In this document: one piece after another, positions 5,419-12,326 of the stretch
How the letters are laid out: every line of letters starts with the position of its first letter
How positions within the stretch are numbered: position 1 is the first letter of the stretch
Assembly (NCBI GenBank): GCA_034440275.1
Contig: JAWXBS010000124.1
Span: 1 to 12,326, forward strand
Source of the DNA: VFBF01 sp034440275
Lineage (GTDB): Bacteria > Pseudomonadota > Alphaproteobacteria > Caulobacterales > Aquidulcibacteraceae
Length of the DNA: 12,326 bases
Direction of reading: 5' to 3'
The notes under the pieces: generated by a model
What the model saw: the letters and a program-made list of their open reading frames with translations, nothing else
The model's database searches: none
Told to the model about the DNA's origin: nothing
Translations under genes and position numbers: made by a program

Positions 5419-7680
5419 CTAGAGCGCCACGTCTTCGCGTTTGGCCCAGGCGGTCAGTTCGGTGCGGATCGAGGTCTTTTCGGACTGCAGCAGCCCTTCG
5501 ATCTCGGCGTGGGCGGCCTGGGCGTCGAGACTGCGCAGCATGCGCTTGACCGGCCCGACGCCCGCCGCCGGCATGGACAGACGGTCATATCCAAGTGCGA
5601 TCAGCGCCATGGCTTCCAGCGGCTTGCCCGCCGCTTCGCCGCATACCGACAACGGCAGACCCGCGCGCGCGGCCTCTTCCCGGATGTAGCGCAGGAACTT
5701 CAGCGCCGGCGCAGAGAGAATGTCATAGCGATCCGACACGCGCGGATTGGCGCGATCGGCGGCGAAGAAATACTGCATCAGGTCGTTGGTGCCGATCGAA
5801 AGGAAATCGGCCTTGCCGGCGAGCATGGAGATCGCGAACGCGATCGCCGGCGCTTCGATCATCACGCCCATCTCGAGCTTGGCGGGACCTTTGCGCCCCC
5901 GTCCCTGCGCGACCGCGAGTTCCTTTTCCACCAGGTCGCGCGCGTCGATGAATTCCTGCGCCACCGTCACCAGCGGGAACATGATGCGCAGGTGCTTGCC
6001 CTCGGCCGCCTCGATCAGCGCGCGCACCTGTGTGCGCAGCAGCGCGGGACGATCAAGACCGATGCGCAGCGCGCGCCAGCCGAGCGCCGGATTTTCCTCG
6101 CGATCCGTCGGTACGTAGGCGAGCACCTTGTCGCCGCCGACATCGAGTGTGCGGAAGGTCACGGGCTTGTCGCCAACGGCGGCGAGGACGTCGGCGTAGA
6201 GCTGTATCTGTTCCCCCGTGCGCGGCATGCGCTCGGAAACCATGAACTGGAATTCGGTGCGGAAGAGACCGATACCCTGCGCGCCCACATCGCCGAGATG
6301 TTGCACGTCGATCATGAGGCCCGCGTTGAGCAGCAGCGTGATCGCCGCGCCGTCGCGCGTCACCGCCGGTTCGTCGCGCTGGCGGGAAAATTCCTCCGCC
6401 TGTGCGGATCGCAGTTCCAGGCGCTGTTCGTAGGCGACGACGACTTCCGGTTCCGGCCGCAGGCGCGCCTCGCCGCGCTCGCCGTCGAGGATGATGCGGT
6501 CGCCCGCTTCCACCCGTGCGCCGATCTGCGTGAGCCGCCCCACCATGGGAATGCCGAGCGCCTTGGCGATGATGGTCGCGTGCGAGGAGGCGCCGCCTTC
6601 TTCCAGCGCCACGCCGCGCAGGCGCTCGCCGTAGTCGAGCAGTTCCGCCGGGCCGATGTCGCGCGCGATGAGGATGGCGTCGTCCGGGAGCACGACCTTG
6701 TCGTCGCCGTCCGGGGACACGAGCGCGCGCATGAGGCGATTGTCGAGATCCTCGAGGTCGTGCATCTCGTCGCGCATGTGGACGCTTGATGCGGCCTGCA
6801 TCTTGGCGCGGTGTTCGGCGCGCGCGCGTTCGGCGGCGGCTTCCGCAGAAAGGCCGTCTCGCACGCCACGCTTCAGACGATTTTCCCAGTTGCGGTCGTT
6901 GGCGAGCATGCGGAAGGTTTCCAGCACCTCGCGTGACTGGCCCGAGAGGCGCCCCGGATCATTTTTGATGTGTTCGTCTATGGTCCGGCGCACGCGCGCG
7001 AGCGCTGCGTCGAGGCGCGCCTCTTCGCGGGCGGGGTCGTCGGCGAAAGCACGACCGAGCGGCGCGTGCGGTTCGTGCAGCACGGCGCGGCCAATGGCCA
7101 GACCATCCGCGAATCCGCGCCCCACAAGCCGTTCCGGACGGCTCGGGCGGACCTCGACTTCCTGCAGTCCGGAGAGATCGCCGAAGTTGCCGGCGGCGAC
7201 CATCTCCATGAGGACCATGGCCACGGTCTGCAGCGACTCCACTTCCTCTTCGCTGTAGACGCGCGCCGCCCGGTTCTGCACGACAAGCACGCCGAACACG
7301 CGCTCGGAGCGCACGATCGGCACGCCGAGAAACGCGTTGAACGGATCTTCGCCCGTTTCGGGACGATACGAGAAGCGCGAGTGCTGCGGCGCATCGGCGA
7401 TGTTGAGCGGGCGCGCCGTCTCCGCGACGAGGCCGACCAGACCTTCGTTTTCCTTCAGCCGCGTGCGGTGCACGGCTTCAGGCTTCAGGCCCTCCGTCGC
7501 GAAGAGTTCATGGATGATGCCGCGCTTCAGGTAGATGGAGCACACATCCGCGACCATCGCGGACGCGATCATCGATACCAGCCGGTTGAGCTTTTCCTGC
7601 GCCGGCTCCGACGTGTGCACGATGTCGCGCAGCTTGCGCATGATCACGCGCGCCGCGCCGGGTCCGGGGGCGGTGGTCAT
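5419..7680 (-). CDS. ptsP: Phosphoenolpyruvate-protein phosphotransferase, nitrogen PTS enzyme I (EI-Ntr) with GAF domain
   Basis: The product is 753 residues, the usual length for EI-Ntr. An N-terminal GAF domain (about 25-165) is followed by the HPr/NPr-binding helical domain (about 185-330), the swivelling phospho-His domain with GGASSHATIIAKALGIPMVG (362-381; His367 is the phosphorylated residue) and the PEP-binding barrel (about 440-720). The barrel keeps GLFRTEFQFM (Arg474), FRTLDVGGDK (Arg510), MIEAPAI (607-613), IGTNDLMQYFFAADR (629-643) and SVCGEAAG with catalytic Cys680. It takes phosphate from PEP and passes it to NPr and then EIIA-Ntr, a cytosolic regulatory relay that senses nitrogen state. 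In known EI-Ntr proteins the GAF domain binds glutamine. All catalytic residues are present. It lies only 15 bp behind lysC, so co-transcription is very likely; no clear Shine-Dalgarno sequence is visible ahead of its ATG. Long plus-strand frames across this gene are codon-bias shadows. Confidence 0.96.
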   Translation of the reverse strand: MTTAPGPGAARVIMRKLRDIVHTSEPAQEKLNRLVSMIASAMVADVCSIYLKRGIIHELFATEGLKPEAVHRTRLKENEGLVGLVAETARPLNIADAPQHSRFSYRPETGEDPFNAFLGVPIVRSERVFGVLVVQNRAARVYSEEEVESLQTVAMVLMEMVAAGNFGDLSGLQEVEVRPSRPERLVGRGFADGLAIGRAVLHEPHAPLGRAFADDPAREEARLDAALARVRRTIDEHIKNDPGRLSGQSREVLETFRMLANDRNWENRLKRGVRDGLSAEAAAERARAEHRAKMQAASSVHMRDEMHDLEDLDNRLMRALVSPDGDDKVVLPDDAILIARDIGPAELLDYGERLRGVALEEGGASSHATIIAKALGIPMVGRLTQIGARVEAGDRIILDGERGEARLRPEPEVVVAYEQRLELRSAQAEEFSRQRDEPAVTRDGAAITLLLNAGLMIDVQHLGDVGAQGIGLFRTEFQFMVSERMPRTGEQIQLYADVLAAVGDKPVTFRTLDVGGDKVLAYVPTDREENPALGWRALRIGLDRPALLRTQVRALIEAAEGKHLRIMFPLVTVAQEFIDARDLVEKELAVAQGRGRKGPAKLEMGVMIEAPAIAFAISMLAGKADFLSIGTNDLMQYFFAADRANPRVSDRYDILSAPALKFLRYIREEAARAGLPLSVCGEAAGKPLEAMALIALGYDRLSMPAAGVGPVKRMLRSLDAQAAHAEIEGLLQSEKTSIRTELTAWAKREDVAL

Positions 7681-7695
7681 GTCGGGGAAGACGCC

Positions 7696-8976
7696 TTACG
7701 CAGCATCGAGGCCATACGCCGTGTGCAGGGCGCGTACGGCAAGCTCCACGTACTGCGCGTCGATGATCACCGAAATCTTGATCTCCGAGGTGGCGATGAC
7801 CTCGATGTTGATGCCCTTCTGCGCAAGCGCGGAGAACATCGTGCGCGCTACGCCCACCTGGCTCTTCATGCCGATGCCGATCACCGACACCTTCGCCACG
7901 TCGCGCTTGATGTGCAGTTCGTCGAAGGCGATCTTCTCGTGCGCGCCGTGCAGGATGTCGCTGGCGCGCGGGGCGTCGCGGTCGGGACACGTGAACACGA
8001 TGTTCTGCTTGCCTTCCTGGCGTGACTGGCTCTGCACGATCATGTCGACGTTGATGTTGGCGTCAGCAAGGCGGCCAAAGATGTCGGCGGCGACGCCCGG
8101 CGCATCCACGACGCCGATCAGCGACACCTTCGCTTCGTCGCGCGAATAGGCCACGCCCGACACGATCTGCTTTTCCACAATCTCTTCCTCATCGCACACG
8201 ATGGTGCCGGCGTTCGGTTCGCCCGGCTCCACAAAACTCGACAACACGCGCACCGGCACGCGCTGCGCCATGGCCAGCTCGACCGAGCGCGTCTGCAGCA
8301 CCTTGGCGCCGAGCGACGCCATCTCCAGTATTTCCTCGTAGGAAATGCGATCGAGGCGACGCGCCTTGGGAACGATGCGCGGATCGGTCGTGTAGACGCC
8401 GTCCACGTCGGTGTAGATGTCGCAGCGATCGGCCTTCAGCGCCGCCGCCACCGCCACCGCCGAGGTATCCGATCCGCCGCGCCCGAGCGTGGTGATGCGG
8501 CCGTCCGCCGTCACGCCCTGGAATCCGGGGATCACCGCGACCTCGCCGGCGTCGATGGAGCGGGCAAGTTCGCCCTTCTCGTCGATGGCGTCGATCCGCG
8601 CCTTGGCATGGGCGGCGTCGGTCTTGAGCGGCATCTGCCAGTTTTGCCAGGAGCGCGCGGGGATGCCGATCTGGCGCAGCGCGAGCGCCAGAAGCCCGGT
8701 CGTCACCTGCTCGCCGGTGGAGACGATGACGTCGTATTCGTCGTCGAAGCCCGCGCCGCCCGCCGCCGGGCCATTCGGGGTCTCGCCGCCCGCGTCACGG
8801 GCGAGCTTCACGAGCTTGTCGGTCTCGCCGGACATGGCGGAGACGACCACGGCGATGCCCCTTTGCTTACCATCGGGTCCAGGCTTGCGCTCCGCCGCCA
8901 CGATCCGCGCCACGCGCCGGATGCGCTCCACATCGCCCACGGACGTGCCGCCGAATTTCATCACCACGCGAGTCAT
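7696..8976 (-). CDS. lysC: Aspartate kinase with tandem ACT domains
   Basis: The product is 426 residues, typical of the short monofunctional aspartokinases. It phosphorylates aspartate to aspartyl-4-phosphate, the entry step to lysine, threonine, methionine and diaminopimelate. The kinase domain (1-245) starts MTRVVMKFGGTSVGD (KFGGTS at 7-12) and contains VVSAMSG (44-50), STGEQ (86-90), the GRGGSDTSAVA segment (166-176) and DIYTDVDGVYTTDPR (186-200). Two ACT domains (about 265-345 and 350-426) form the feedback site; VSLIGVVDAPGVAADIF and VSVIGIGMKSQVGVARTMF are the first strands and helices of each. This suggests inhibition by lysine and/or threonine. The start at 8976 is fixed by the conserved N-terminus; the frame's extension to 9150 overlaps ubiG. 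It is divergent from ubiG across a 103-bp spacer and is the likely first gene of a lysC-ptsP operon. Confidence 0.97.
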   Translation of the reverse strand: MTRVVMKFGGTSVGDVERIRRVARIVAAERKPGPDGKQRGIAVVVSAMSGETDKLVKLARDAGGETPNGPAAGGAGFDDEYDVIVSTGEQVTTGLLALALRQIGIPARSWQNWQMPLKTDAAHAKARIDAIDEKGELARSIDAGEVAVIPGFQGVTADGRITTLGRGGSDTSAVAVAAALKADRCDIYTDVDGVYTTDPRIVPKARRLDRISYEEILEMASLGAKVLQTRSVELAMAQRVPVRVLSSFVEPGEPNAGTIVCDEEEIVEKQIVSGVAYSRDEAKVSLIGVVDAPGVAADIFGRLADANINVDMIVQSQSRQEGKQNIVFTCPDRDAPRASDILHGAHEKIAFDELHIKRDVAKVSVIGIGMKSQVGVARTMFSALAQKGINIEVIATSEIKISVIIDAQYVELAVRALHTAYGLDAA

Positions 8977-9010
8977 GGGGTGGTCATAACCGATGAATTG
9001 GGCGCTAGGC

Positions 9011-9073
9011 AGTAGGCAATCGGCGGTCGCGTCGAAAGGCCCCCTTTCCAAGGCCTGCGGCCCACGGCCTACT
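9011..9073. repeat. Nested inverted repeat in the lysC/ubiG divergent spacer
   Basis: The outer arms AGTAGGC (9011-9017) and GCCTACT (9067-9073) are perfect inverted copies. Between them lies a second perfect hairpin, GAAAGG-CCC-CCTTTC, at 9034-9048, and a GGC-rich stretch that may pair partly. Read from either side it gives the start 'CTAGGCAGTAGGC', which has the look of a dispersed intergenic repeat family. It lies 35-97 bases from the lysC start and ends six bases before the ubiG ATG, so it occupies most of the only space where both promoters and the ubiG ribosome-binding site can lie. Its status as a genome-wide repeat is inference from its appearance. Confidence 0.45.
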
Positions 9074-9079
9074 ACTCTC

Positions 9080-9808
9080 ATGACCACTACCCTCGACCCC
9101 GCCGAGATCGCCAAGTTCGCCGCCATGGCCGACGCCTGGTGGGACCCCAAGGGCGATTTCGCGCCGCTGCACCGGATGAACCCGGTGCGACTGGCCTATC
9201 TGCGCGAGACCATTTCAGCGCACTTCAACCGCCCGCCCGGTCGCCGGCCCTTTGAGGGCCTGACGTTGATCGACGTCGGTTGCGGCGGCGGACTGGCGAC
9301 CGAGCCCATGGCTCGGCTCGGCGCGACCGTGATCGGCCTCGACGGCGCTGCGGAAAGCGTCAACGCCGCCGCTGCGCACGCTGCGCAAGGCGGGCTCAGT
9401 ATCGACTACCGTCAGGGGACCGCCGAAGACCTCGCAGCGACGGGCGCGACCTTCGACGTGGTGCTCGCGCTCGAGATCGTCGAGCACGTCGCCGACATGC
9501 ACGCCTTCTGCGAAGCGGTCGGCAAGCTGGTGAAGCCCGGCGGCATAACCATCCTCTCTACCATCAACCGCACCGTGAAGGCCCGCGCGCTGGCCATCAC
9601 CGCCGCTGAGCGCGTACTGAAGTGGGTGCCCGACGGCACGCATGAATTCGACAAGCTGGTGAAGCCGGACGAACTCGCCGCCGCGATGTTGCCGCTGGAA
9701 GCTTGCGCTCCCGTCGGCCTGAGCTTCAATCCGCTCAGCGGCGCCTGGAAGCTGAGCGATGACGTGTCGATGAATTACTTCCTGACGGCAATAAAACCGA
9801 ACGTGTGA
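9080..9808 (+). CDS. ubiG: Ubiquinone biosynthesis O-methyltransferase
   Basis: The product is 242 residues, the normal length. It is a class I SAM-dependent methyltransferase that performs both O-methylations of the ubiquinone ring. The start is set by the family's N-terminal pattern: LDPAEIAKFAAMADAWWDPKGDFAPLHRMNPVRLAY (5-40), with the characteristic WWDPKG...LHRMNP. SAM-binding motif I is LIDVGCGGG (63-71), the acidic end of strand 2 is VIGLD (84-88), and motif II is ALEIVEHV (130-137). ILSTINRT (158-165), HEFDKLVKPDEL and DVSMNYF near the C-terminus are further UbiG marks. No good Shine-Dalgarno sequence precedes the ATG; the bases just ahead belong to an inverted-repeat arm. An earlier in-frame ATG (8993) is rejected because the added residues are repeat-derived and unlike the family. 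It is divergent from lysC, and the cupin gene follows 68 bp later. Confidence 0.95.
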   Translation: MTTTLDPAEIAKFAAMADAWWDPKGDFAPLHRMNPVRLAYLRETISAHFNRPPGRRPFEGLTLIDVGCGGGLATEPMARLGATVIGLDGAAESVNAAAAHAAQGGLSIDYRQGTAEDLAATGATFDVVLALEIVEHVADMHAFCEAVGKLVKPGGITILSTINRTVKARALAITAAERVLKWVPDGTHEFDKLVKPDELAAAMLPLEACAPVGLSFNPLSGAWKLSDDVSMNYFLTAIKPNV

Positions 9809-9863
9809 CGTGGGACACTGCATCCGAACGGCCCCTTTGCGACATAACGGCGATGTCGAAACA

Positions 9864-9870
9864 GAGGAGA
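9864..9870 (+). promoter_or_regulatory. Strong ribosome-binding site deciding the cupin start
   Basis: GAGGAGA lies six bases before the ATG at 9877. It selects that codon over the in-frame upstream candidates GTG 9805, which overlaps the ubiG stop, and ATG 9853, neither of which has such a site. Confidence 0.75.
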
Positions 9871-9876
9871 TCCGAC

Positions 9877-10356
9877 ATGCAGTCCCAACCGCAGCCCATC
9901 TTTCGCCGCCAGGAAGAGGGACCCGCGCACGAAGTTCTCGGCATGCGCCATGTGTACAAGGCGCTCGCCAGCGAGACCGGCGGCCATTTCATGACTTTCG
10001 AACTCGAGATTCCGGACGGATGCGGCGCGCCGATGCACCAGCATGACCGCGACGCGGAGTGCTTCTACGTGCTCGAAGGCGAGCTCACCTTCATCAAGCC
10101 CGACAGCGAAATCGTCGCCGGCCCCGGGCAGTTCATCTATCTGCCGGCGGGCGATGAGCATGCGTTCTGCAACCGCAGCGGCAAGCCCGCGAAGGCGCTG
10201 GTGATCCAGTCGCCAGGCACGGAAGCCGAGCGCTTCTTCTTCGAAATGGCGACGGAAGAGCAAAAACCTTCGTTCACGCGTGAAGCAGTGGTTCCCGTCG
10301 TCGGCGCCAAGCACGGCGTCCGCATCTCCCCGCCTCCGGTGAACGCTGCTGCATGA
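9877..10356 (+). CDS. Single-domain cupin protein
   Basis: The product is 159 residues. A single conserved beta-barrel (about 25-115) contains cupin motif 1, GCGAPMHQHDRDAECFYVLEG (48-68), with metal ligands His54, His56 and Glu61, and motif 2, GPGQFIYLPAGDEHAFCNRSG (82-102), with His95. All four usual ligands are present, so a bound metal (Fe, Mn, Zn or Ni) is expected. The C-terminal part (115-159) has a helix containing TEAERFFFEMATEEQKP, as in cupins of the quercetinase-like or 'cupin_2' type. Enzyme activity cannot be deduced; members range from dioxygenases and isomerases to binding proteins. It is cytosolic, with no signal peptide. It lies 68 bp after ubiG on the same strand and may be read from that transcript, but its strong ribosome-binding site also fits independent expression. 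A GC-rich hairpin follows the stop by four bases. Confidence 0.88.
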   Translation: MQSQPQPIFRRQEEGPAHEVLGMRHVYKALASETGGHFMTFELEIPDGCGAPMHQHDRDAECFYVLEGELTFIKPDSEIVAGPGQFIYLPAGDEHAFCNRSGKPAKALVIQSPGTEAERFFFEMATEEQKPSFTREAVVPVVGAKHGVRISPPPVNAAA

Positions 10357-10360
10357 CGGA

Positions 10361-10394
10361 GAGGCCGGCGCGCGCAGCACGTCGCGCCGGCCTC
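10361..10394. terminator. Convergent GC-rich hairpin, probable bidirectional 3' end structure
   Basis: Perfect 12-bp arms GAGGCCGGCGCG (10361-10372) and CGCGCCGGCCTC (10383-10394) flank a 10-base loop. The hairpin begins four bases after the cupin stop, and its right arm overlaps the stop codon of the opposing VOC gene (10393-10395). It has no T-run on either strand, so it is not a classic intrinsic terminator; it may serve as a 3' mRNA barrier or a Rho-assisted end for both transcripts. Confidence 0.65.
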
Positions 10395-10776
10395 ACGTCT
10401 TGTGTTCGATCAGATCCCACTTGTTGCCGGACGGATCGACGAACACCGCGACCGATCCATACGTCTCGTGCCGCGGCGCTTCGAGAAAGCGCACGCCGCG
10501 CGACGACATCGCGGCATGGTCGCGCGCGAAATCGTAGGTGTGCAGGAAGAAACCGACGCGACCGCCCGCCTGGTCGCCGATGCGCGCTTCCTGCGCTTCA
10601 CCTGAAGCCTTTGCGAGCAAGAGACAGGTCTCGGCGCCTTTCGGCGCGACGCGCACCCAGCGCTTGTCAGCGCTCAGCGGCGTATCCTCGAGCAATGCAA
10701 ATCCGAGCACGCCGACGTAGAACGCGATCGCCTCGTCGTAGTCGCGCACGAGCAGCGTGACGGCGCCGATATGCAT
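10393..10776 (-). CDS. VOC-family (glyoxalase-like) protein downstream of purH
   Basis: The product is 127 residues, one VOC monomer with two beta-alpha-beta-beta-beta modules. Module one begins MHIGAVTLLVRDYDEAIAFYVGVLGFALLED, where His2 is at the place of the usual first metal ligand and the FYxxxLGF turn is clear. Module two begins with GGRVGFFLHTYDF (71-83) and ends VFVDPSGNKWDLIEH (111-125), where DPxGN and the final Glu are typical. His79 and Glu124 are the other ligand candidates. The whole set resembles glyoxalase I-like metal-binding members, though the substrate is unknown. The ATG is separated from the purH stop by one base (TGACATG), so it is co-transcribed and probably translationally coupled to purH. 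Its stop lies in the arm of the convergent hairpin. A role linked to purine synthesis is only a suggestion from position. Confidence 0.87.
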   Translation of the reverse strand: MHIGAVTLLVRDYDEAIAFYVGVLGFALLEDTPLSADKRWVRVAPKGAETCLLLAKASGEAQEARIGDQAGGRVGFFLHTYDFARDHAAMSSRGVRFLEAPRHETYGSVAVFVDPSGNKWDLIEHKT

Positions 10777-10777
10777 G

Positions 10778-12326
10778 TCAGTGCCGGAAATGGCGCATGC
10801 CGGTGAAGACCATCGCTAGCCCCGCGTCGTCGGCGGCCTTGATGACTTCCTCATCGCGCATGGAGCCGCCCGGCTGGATCACTGCCGTCGCGCCCGCCTC
10901 GGCGGCCTGCAACAGACCGTCCGCGAACGGGAAGAAGGCGTCCGACGCGCACGCGCAGCCCTTCAGCACCGGCTTGTTATCCGTCGCGGCTTCTGCGGCT
11001 TCAACCGCGCGGAGCGCAGCGATGCGCGCGCTGTCGCGGCGGTTCATCTGGCCGGCGCCGATGCCCACGGTCTGGCCGTCCTTGGCATAGACGATGGCGT
11101 TCGACTTGACGTGCTTGGCGATGGTGAAGGCGAACAGCATGTCGGCGATCTCGGCGTCGGTCGGCGCGCGCTTGGTCACCACCTTCAGCGTCTCGCGCGT
11201 CACGCGGCCCGCATCGCGCGACTGCACGAGCAAGCCGCCCGCCACCGTCTTCGCCGTGAATCCGGCCGCGCCGGGATCGGGCAGACCGCCGGCGATCAGC
11301 AAGCGCAAGTTCTTCTTCTTTGAAAAGACCGCAATCGCATCTTCGTCCGCATCCGGCGCGATGACGACTTCCGTGAAGATCTGCGCAATCGCTTCCGCCG
11401 CCGCGCGGTCGAGCTTCCTGTTCACCGCCACGATGCCGCCGAATGCGGAAACGGAATCGCACGCAAGCGCGCGCGAATACGCCTCAAGCAGATCCTTCCC
11501 CACCGCCACGCCGCAGGGATTGGCGTGCTTGATGATCGCCACCGCCGCGCTCTTGGCCGGATCGAATTCGGCGACGAGTTCATATGCAGCGTCCGTGTCG
11601 TTGAGATTGTTGTAGGAAAGTTCCTTGCCCTGCAGCTGGCGGATCGTCGCCACGCCGGGGCGGTTCTCACCATTGACGTAGAACGCCGCCGACTGGTGCG
11701 GGTTTTCGCCGTAGCGCAGCGACTGTTTCAGCTTGCCGCCGACGGCGCGCCATGCCGGCGCCTCTTCGCCGAGCTGGGCGGAAAACCAGTTGGAGATCGC
11801 CGCGTCATACGCCGCCGTGCGCGCATAGGTCTTCGCCGCGAGGCGCTTCCTCAGCGCCAGCGTCGTGCCGCCCTTCTCCGCGATCTCCGCGAGCGCTGCA
11901 GAGAGATCATCCGGGTCCGTGCACACCGCGACGAATTCATGGTTCTTCGACGCGGCGCGCAGCATGGCCGGGCCGCCGATGTCGATGTTCTCGATGCAAT
12001 CGTCCCATGTGCTTCCCGCCGCCACCGTCGCCTCGAACGGATAGAGATTCACATACAGCAGATCGATTTCCTCGATCCTGTGCGCCTTCATGGACGCCAT
12101 GTGATCGGGCGCATCGCGCCGCGCGAGCAGGCCGCCGTGCACGCCCGGATGCAGCGTCTTCACGCGCCCGTCCATCATCTCGGGAAAACCGGTGATGTCG
12201 CTGACGTCGCGCACCGCAAGGCCCGCCGCCGCGATCGCGGCCTTCGTGCCGCCGGTGGAGACGAGATCGACGCCCGCCTGCGCCAGCGCGCGGGCCTGCT
12301 CGACAAGGCCCGCCTTGTCGGAAACG
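10778..12326 (-). CDS. purH: Bifunctional AICAR transformylase / IMP cyclohydrolase (5' partial)
   Basis: The frame is open to the right edge, giving 515 residues. The visible start VSDKAGLVEQARAL is the usual beginning of the IMP cyclohydrolase domain, so only about 10-15 residues are missing. Domain one (visible residues about 1-190) shows LVSTGGT, VSDITGFPEMMDGRVKTLHP (about 41-60) and NIDIGGPAMLRAASKNH (about 113-129). The transformylase domain follows, with LRYGENPHQSAAFY (about 203-216), ELSYNNLNDTDAA and KHANPCG (about 266-272; the catalytic Lys-His pair), SDAFFPFADGL and, near the end, TAVIQPGGSMRD and the terminal GMRHFRH. The enzyme carries out the last two steps of purine synthesis: formylation of AICAR with 10-formyl-THF, then ring closure to IMP. 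It is complete at its C-terminus, with no frameshift seen. A VOC gene follows one base later. The promoter lies outside the window. Confidence 0.97.
   Translation of the reverse strand, partial: VSDKAGLVEQARALAQAGVDLVSTGGTKAAIAAAGLAVRDVSDITGFPEMMDGRVKTLHPGVHGGLLARRDAPDHMASMKAHRIEEIDLLYVNLYPFEATVAAGSTWDDCIENIDIGGPAMLRAASKNHEFVAVCTDPDDLSAALAEIAEKGGTTLALRKRLAAKTYARTAAYDAAISNWFSAQLGEEAPAWRAVGGKLKQSLRYGENPHQSAAFYVNGENRPGVATIRQLQGKELSYNNLNDTDAAYELVAEFDPAKSAAVAIIKHANPCGVAVGKDLLEAYSRALACDSVSAFGGIVAVNRKLDRAAAEAIAQIFTEVVIAPDADEDAIAVFSKKKNLRLLIAGGLPDPGAAGFTAKTVAGGLLVQSRDAGRVTRETLKVVTKRAPTDAEIADMLFAFTIAKHVKSNAIVYAKDGQTVGIGAGQMNRRDSARIAALRAVEAAEAATDNKPVLKGCACASDAFFPFADGLLQAAEAGATAVIQPGGSMRDEEVIKAADDAGLAMVFTGMRHFRH

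Noticed and set aside
5509..6789. Long plus-strand open frame (426 codons) opposite ptsP
   Set aside because: It is a codon-bias shadow of a GC-rich gene: Arg/His/Ala-rich product with no recognisable domain, no ribosome-binding site, and ptsP on the other strand has every catalytic motif.
6970..8025. Long plus-strand open frame spanning ptsP and lysC
   Set aside because: It crosses two certain genes in antisense, and its product has the low-complexity His/Arg/Asp composition of a shadow frame.
8977..9150. N-terminal extension of lysC to 9150
   Set aside because: It would overlap the start of ubiG and precede the conserved aspartokinase N-terminus with residues coded by the intergenic repeat.
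10778..12214. purH starting at the GTG at 12214
   Set aside because: The frame continues upstream to the window edge and codes for conserved PurH sequence (VSDKAGLVEQARAL and LVSTGGT), so the real start is outside the window.
1..12326. A new defence, mobile or biosynthetic system
   Set aside because: Read on both strands, the window holds core metabolic genes and a few small common-fold proteins. I see no integrase, transposase, CRISPR-like spaced repeats, toxin-antitoxin pair, reverse transcriptase or clustered unknown genes.

Overview
The window is GC-rich chromosomal DNA with tightly packed genes, short intergenic gaps (the longest is 164 bp) and Shine-Dalgarno-type starts. Gene content and order point to an alphaproteobacterium. 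The main signs are a divergent ubiG / lysC pair, ptsP directly behind lysC, a RodZ-like HTH/DUF4115 gene ahead of ispG, and ubiquinone and MEP-pathway enzymes of alphaproteobacterial type. A Caulobacterales/Hyphomonadales-like organism is my best guess, by inference from gene order only. No rRNA, tRNA, CRISPR array, transposase, integrase or phage gene is visible.

Layout. (1) 1-1317, plus strand: a fumarylacetoacetase-family hydrolase whose start lies before the window, overlapping by one base with a zeta-class GST-like maleylacetoacetate/maleylpyruvate isomerase; together they are the last two steps of aromatic ring-cleavage product breakdown. (2) 1328-3148: a small unknown helical protein (minus), a divergent VOC-fold protein (plus), a 71-aa PhnA-domain protein (minus) whose stop codon shares a CTAG with the VOC gene, and a putative lipoprotein (minus) with clearly lower GC than its surroundings. 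(3) 3221-8976, all minus strand: lysC, ptsP, an HTH/DUF4115 membrane protein and ispG, read in that order. (4) 8977-9079: a divergent control region carrying a nested inverted repeat. (5) 9080-10356, plus: ubiG and a single-domain cupin. (6) 10361-10394: a strong GC-rich hairpin where the cupin gene converges on the next unit. (7) 10393-12326, minus: purH, running off the right edge, followed one base later by a small VOC protein.

Most of the window is housekeeping metabolism: aspartate-family amino acids (lysC), nitrogen-PTS signalling (ptsP), isoprenoid precursors (ispG), ubiquinone (ubiG) and purines (purH), with a few small accessory genes. I did not find an undescribed multi-gene system. 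The points that most merit a second look are the low-GC lipoprotein, the structured lysC/ubiG spacer and the purH-VOC junction.
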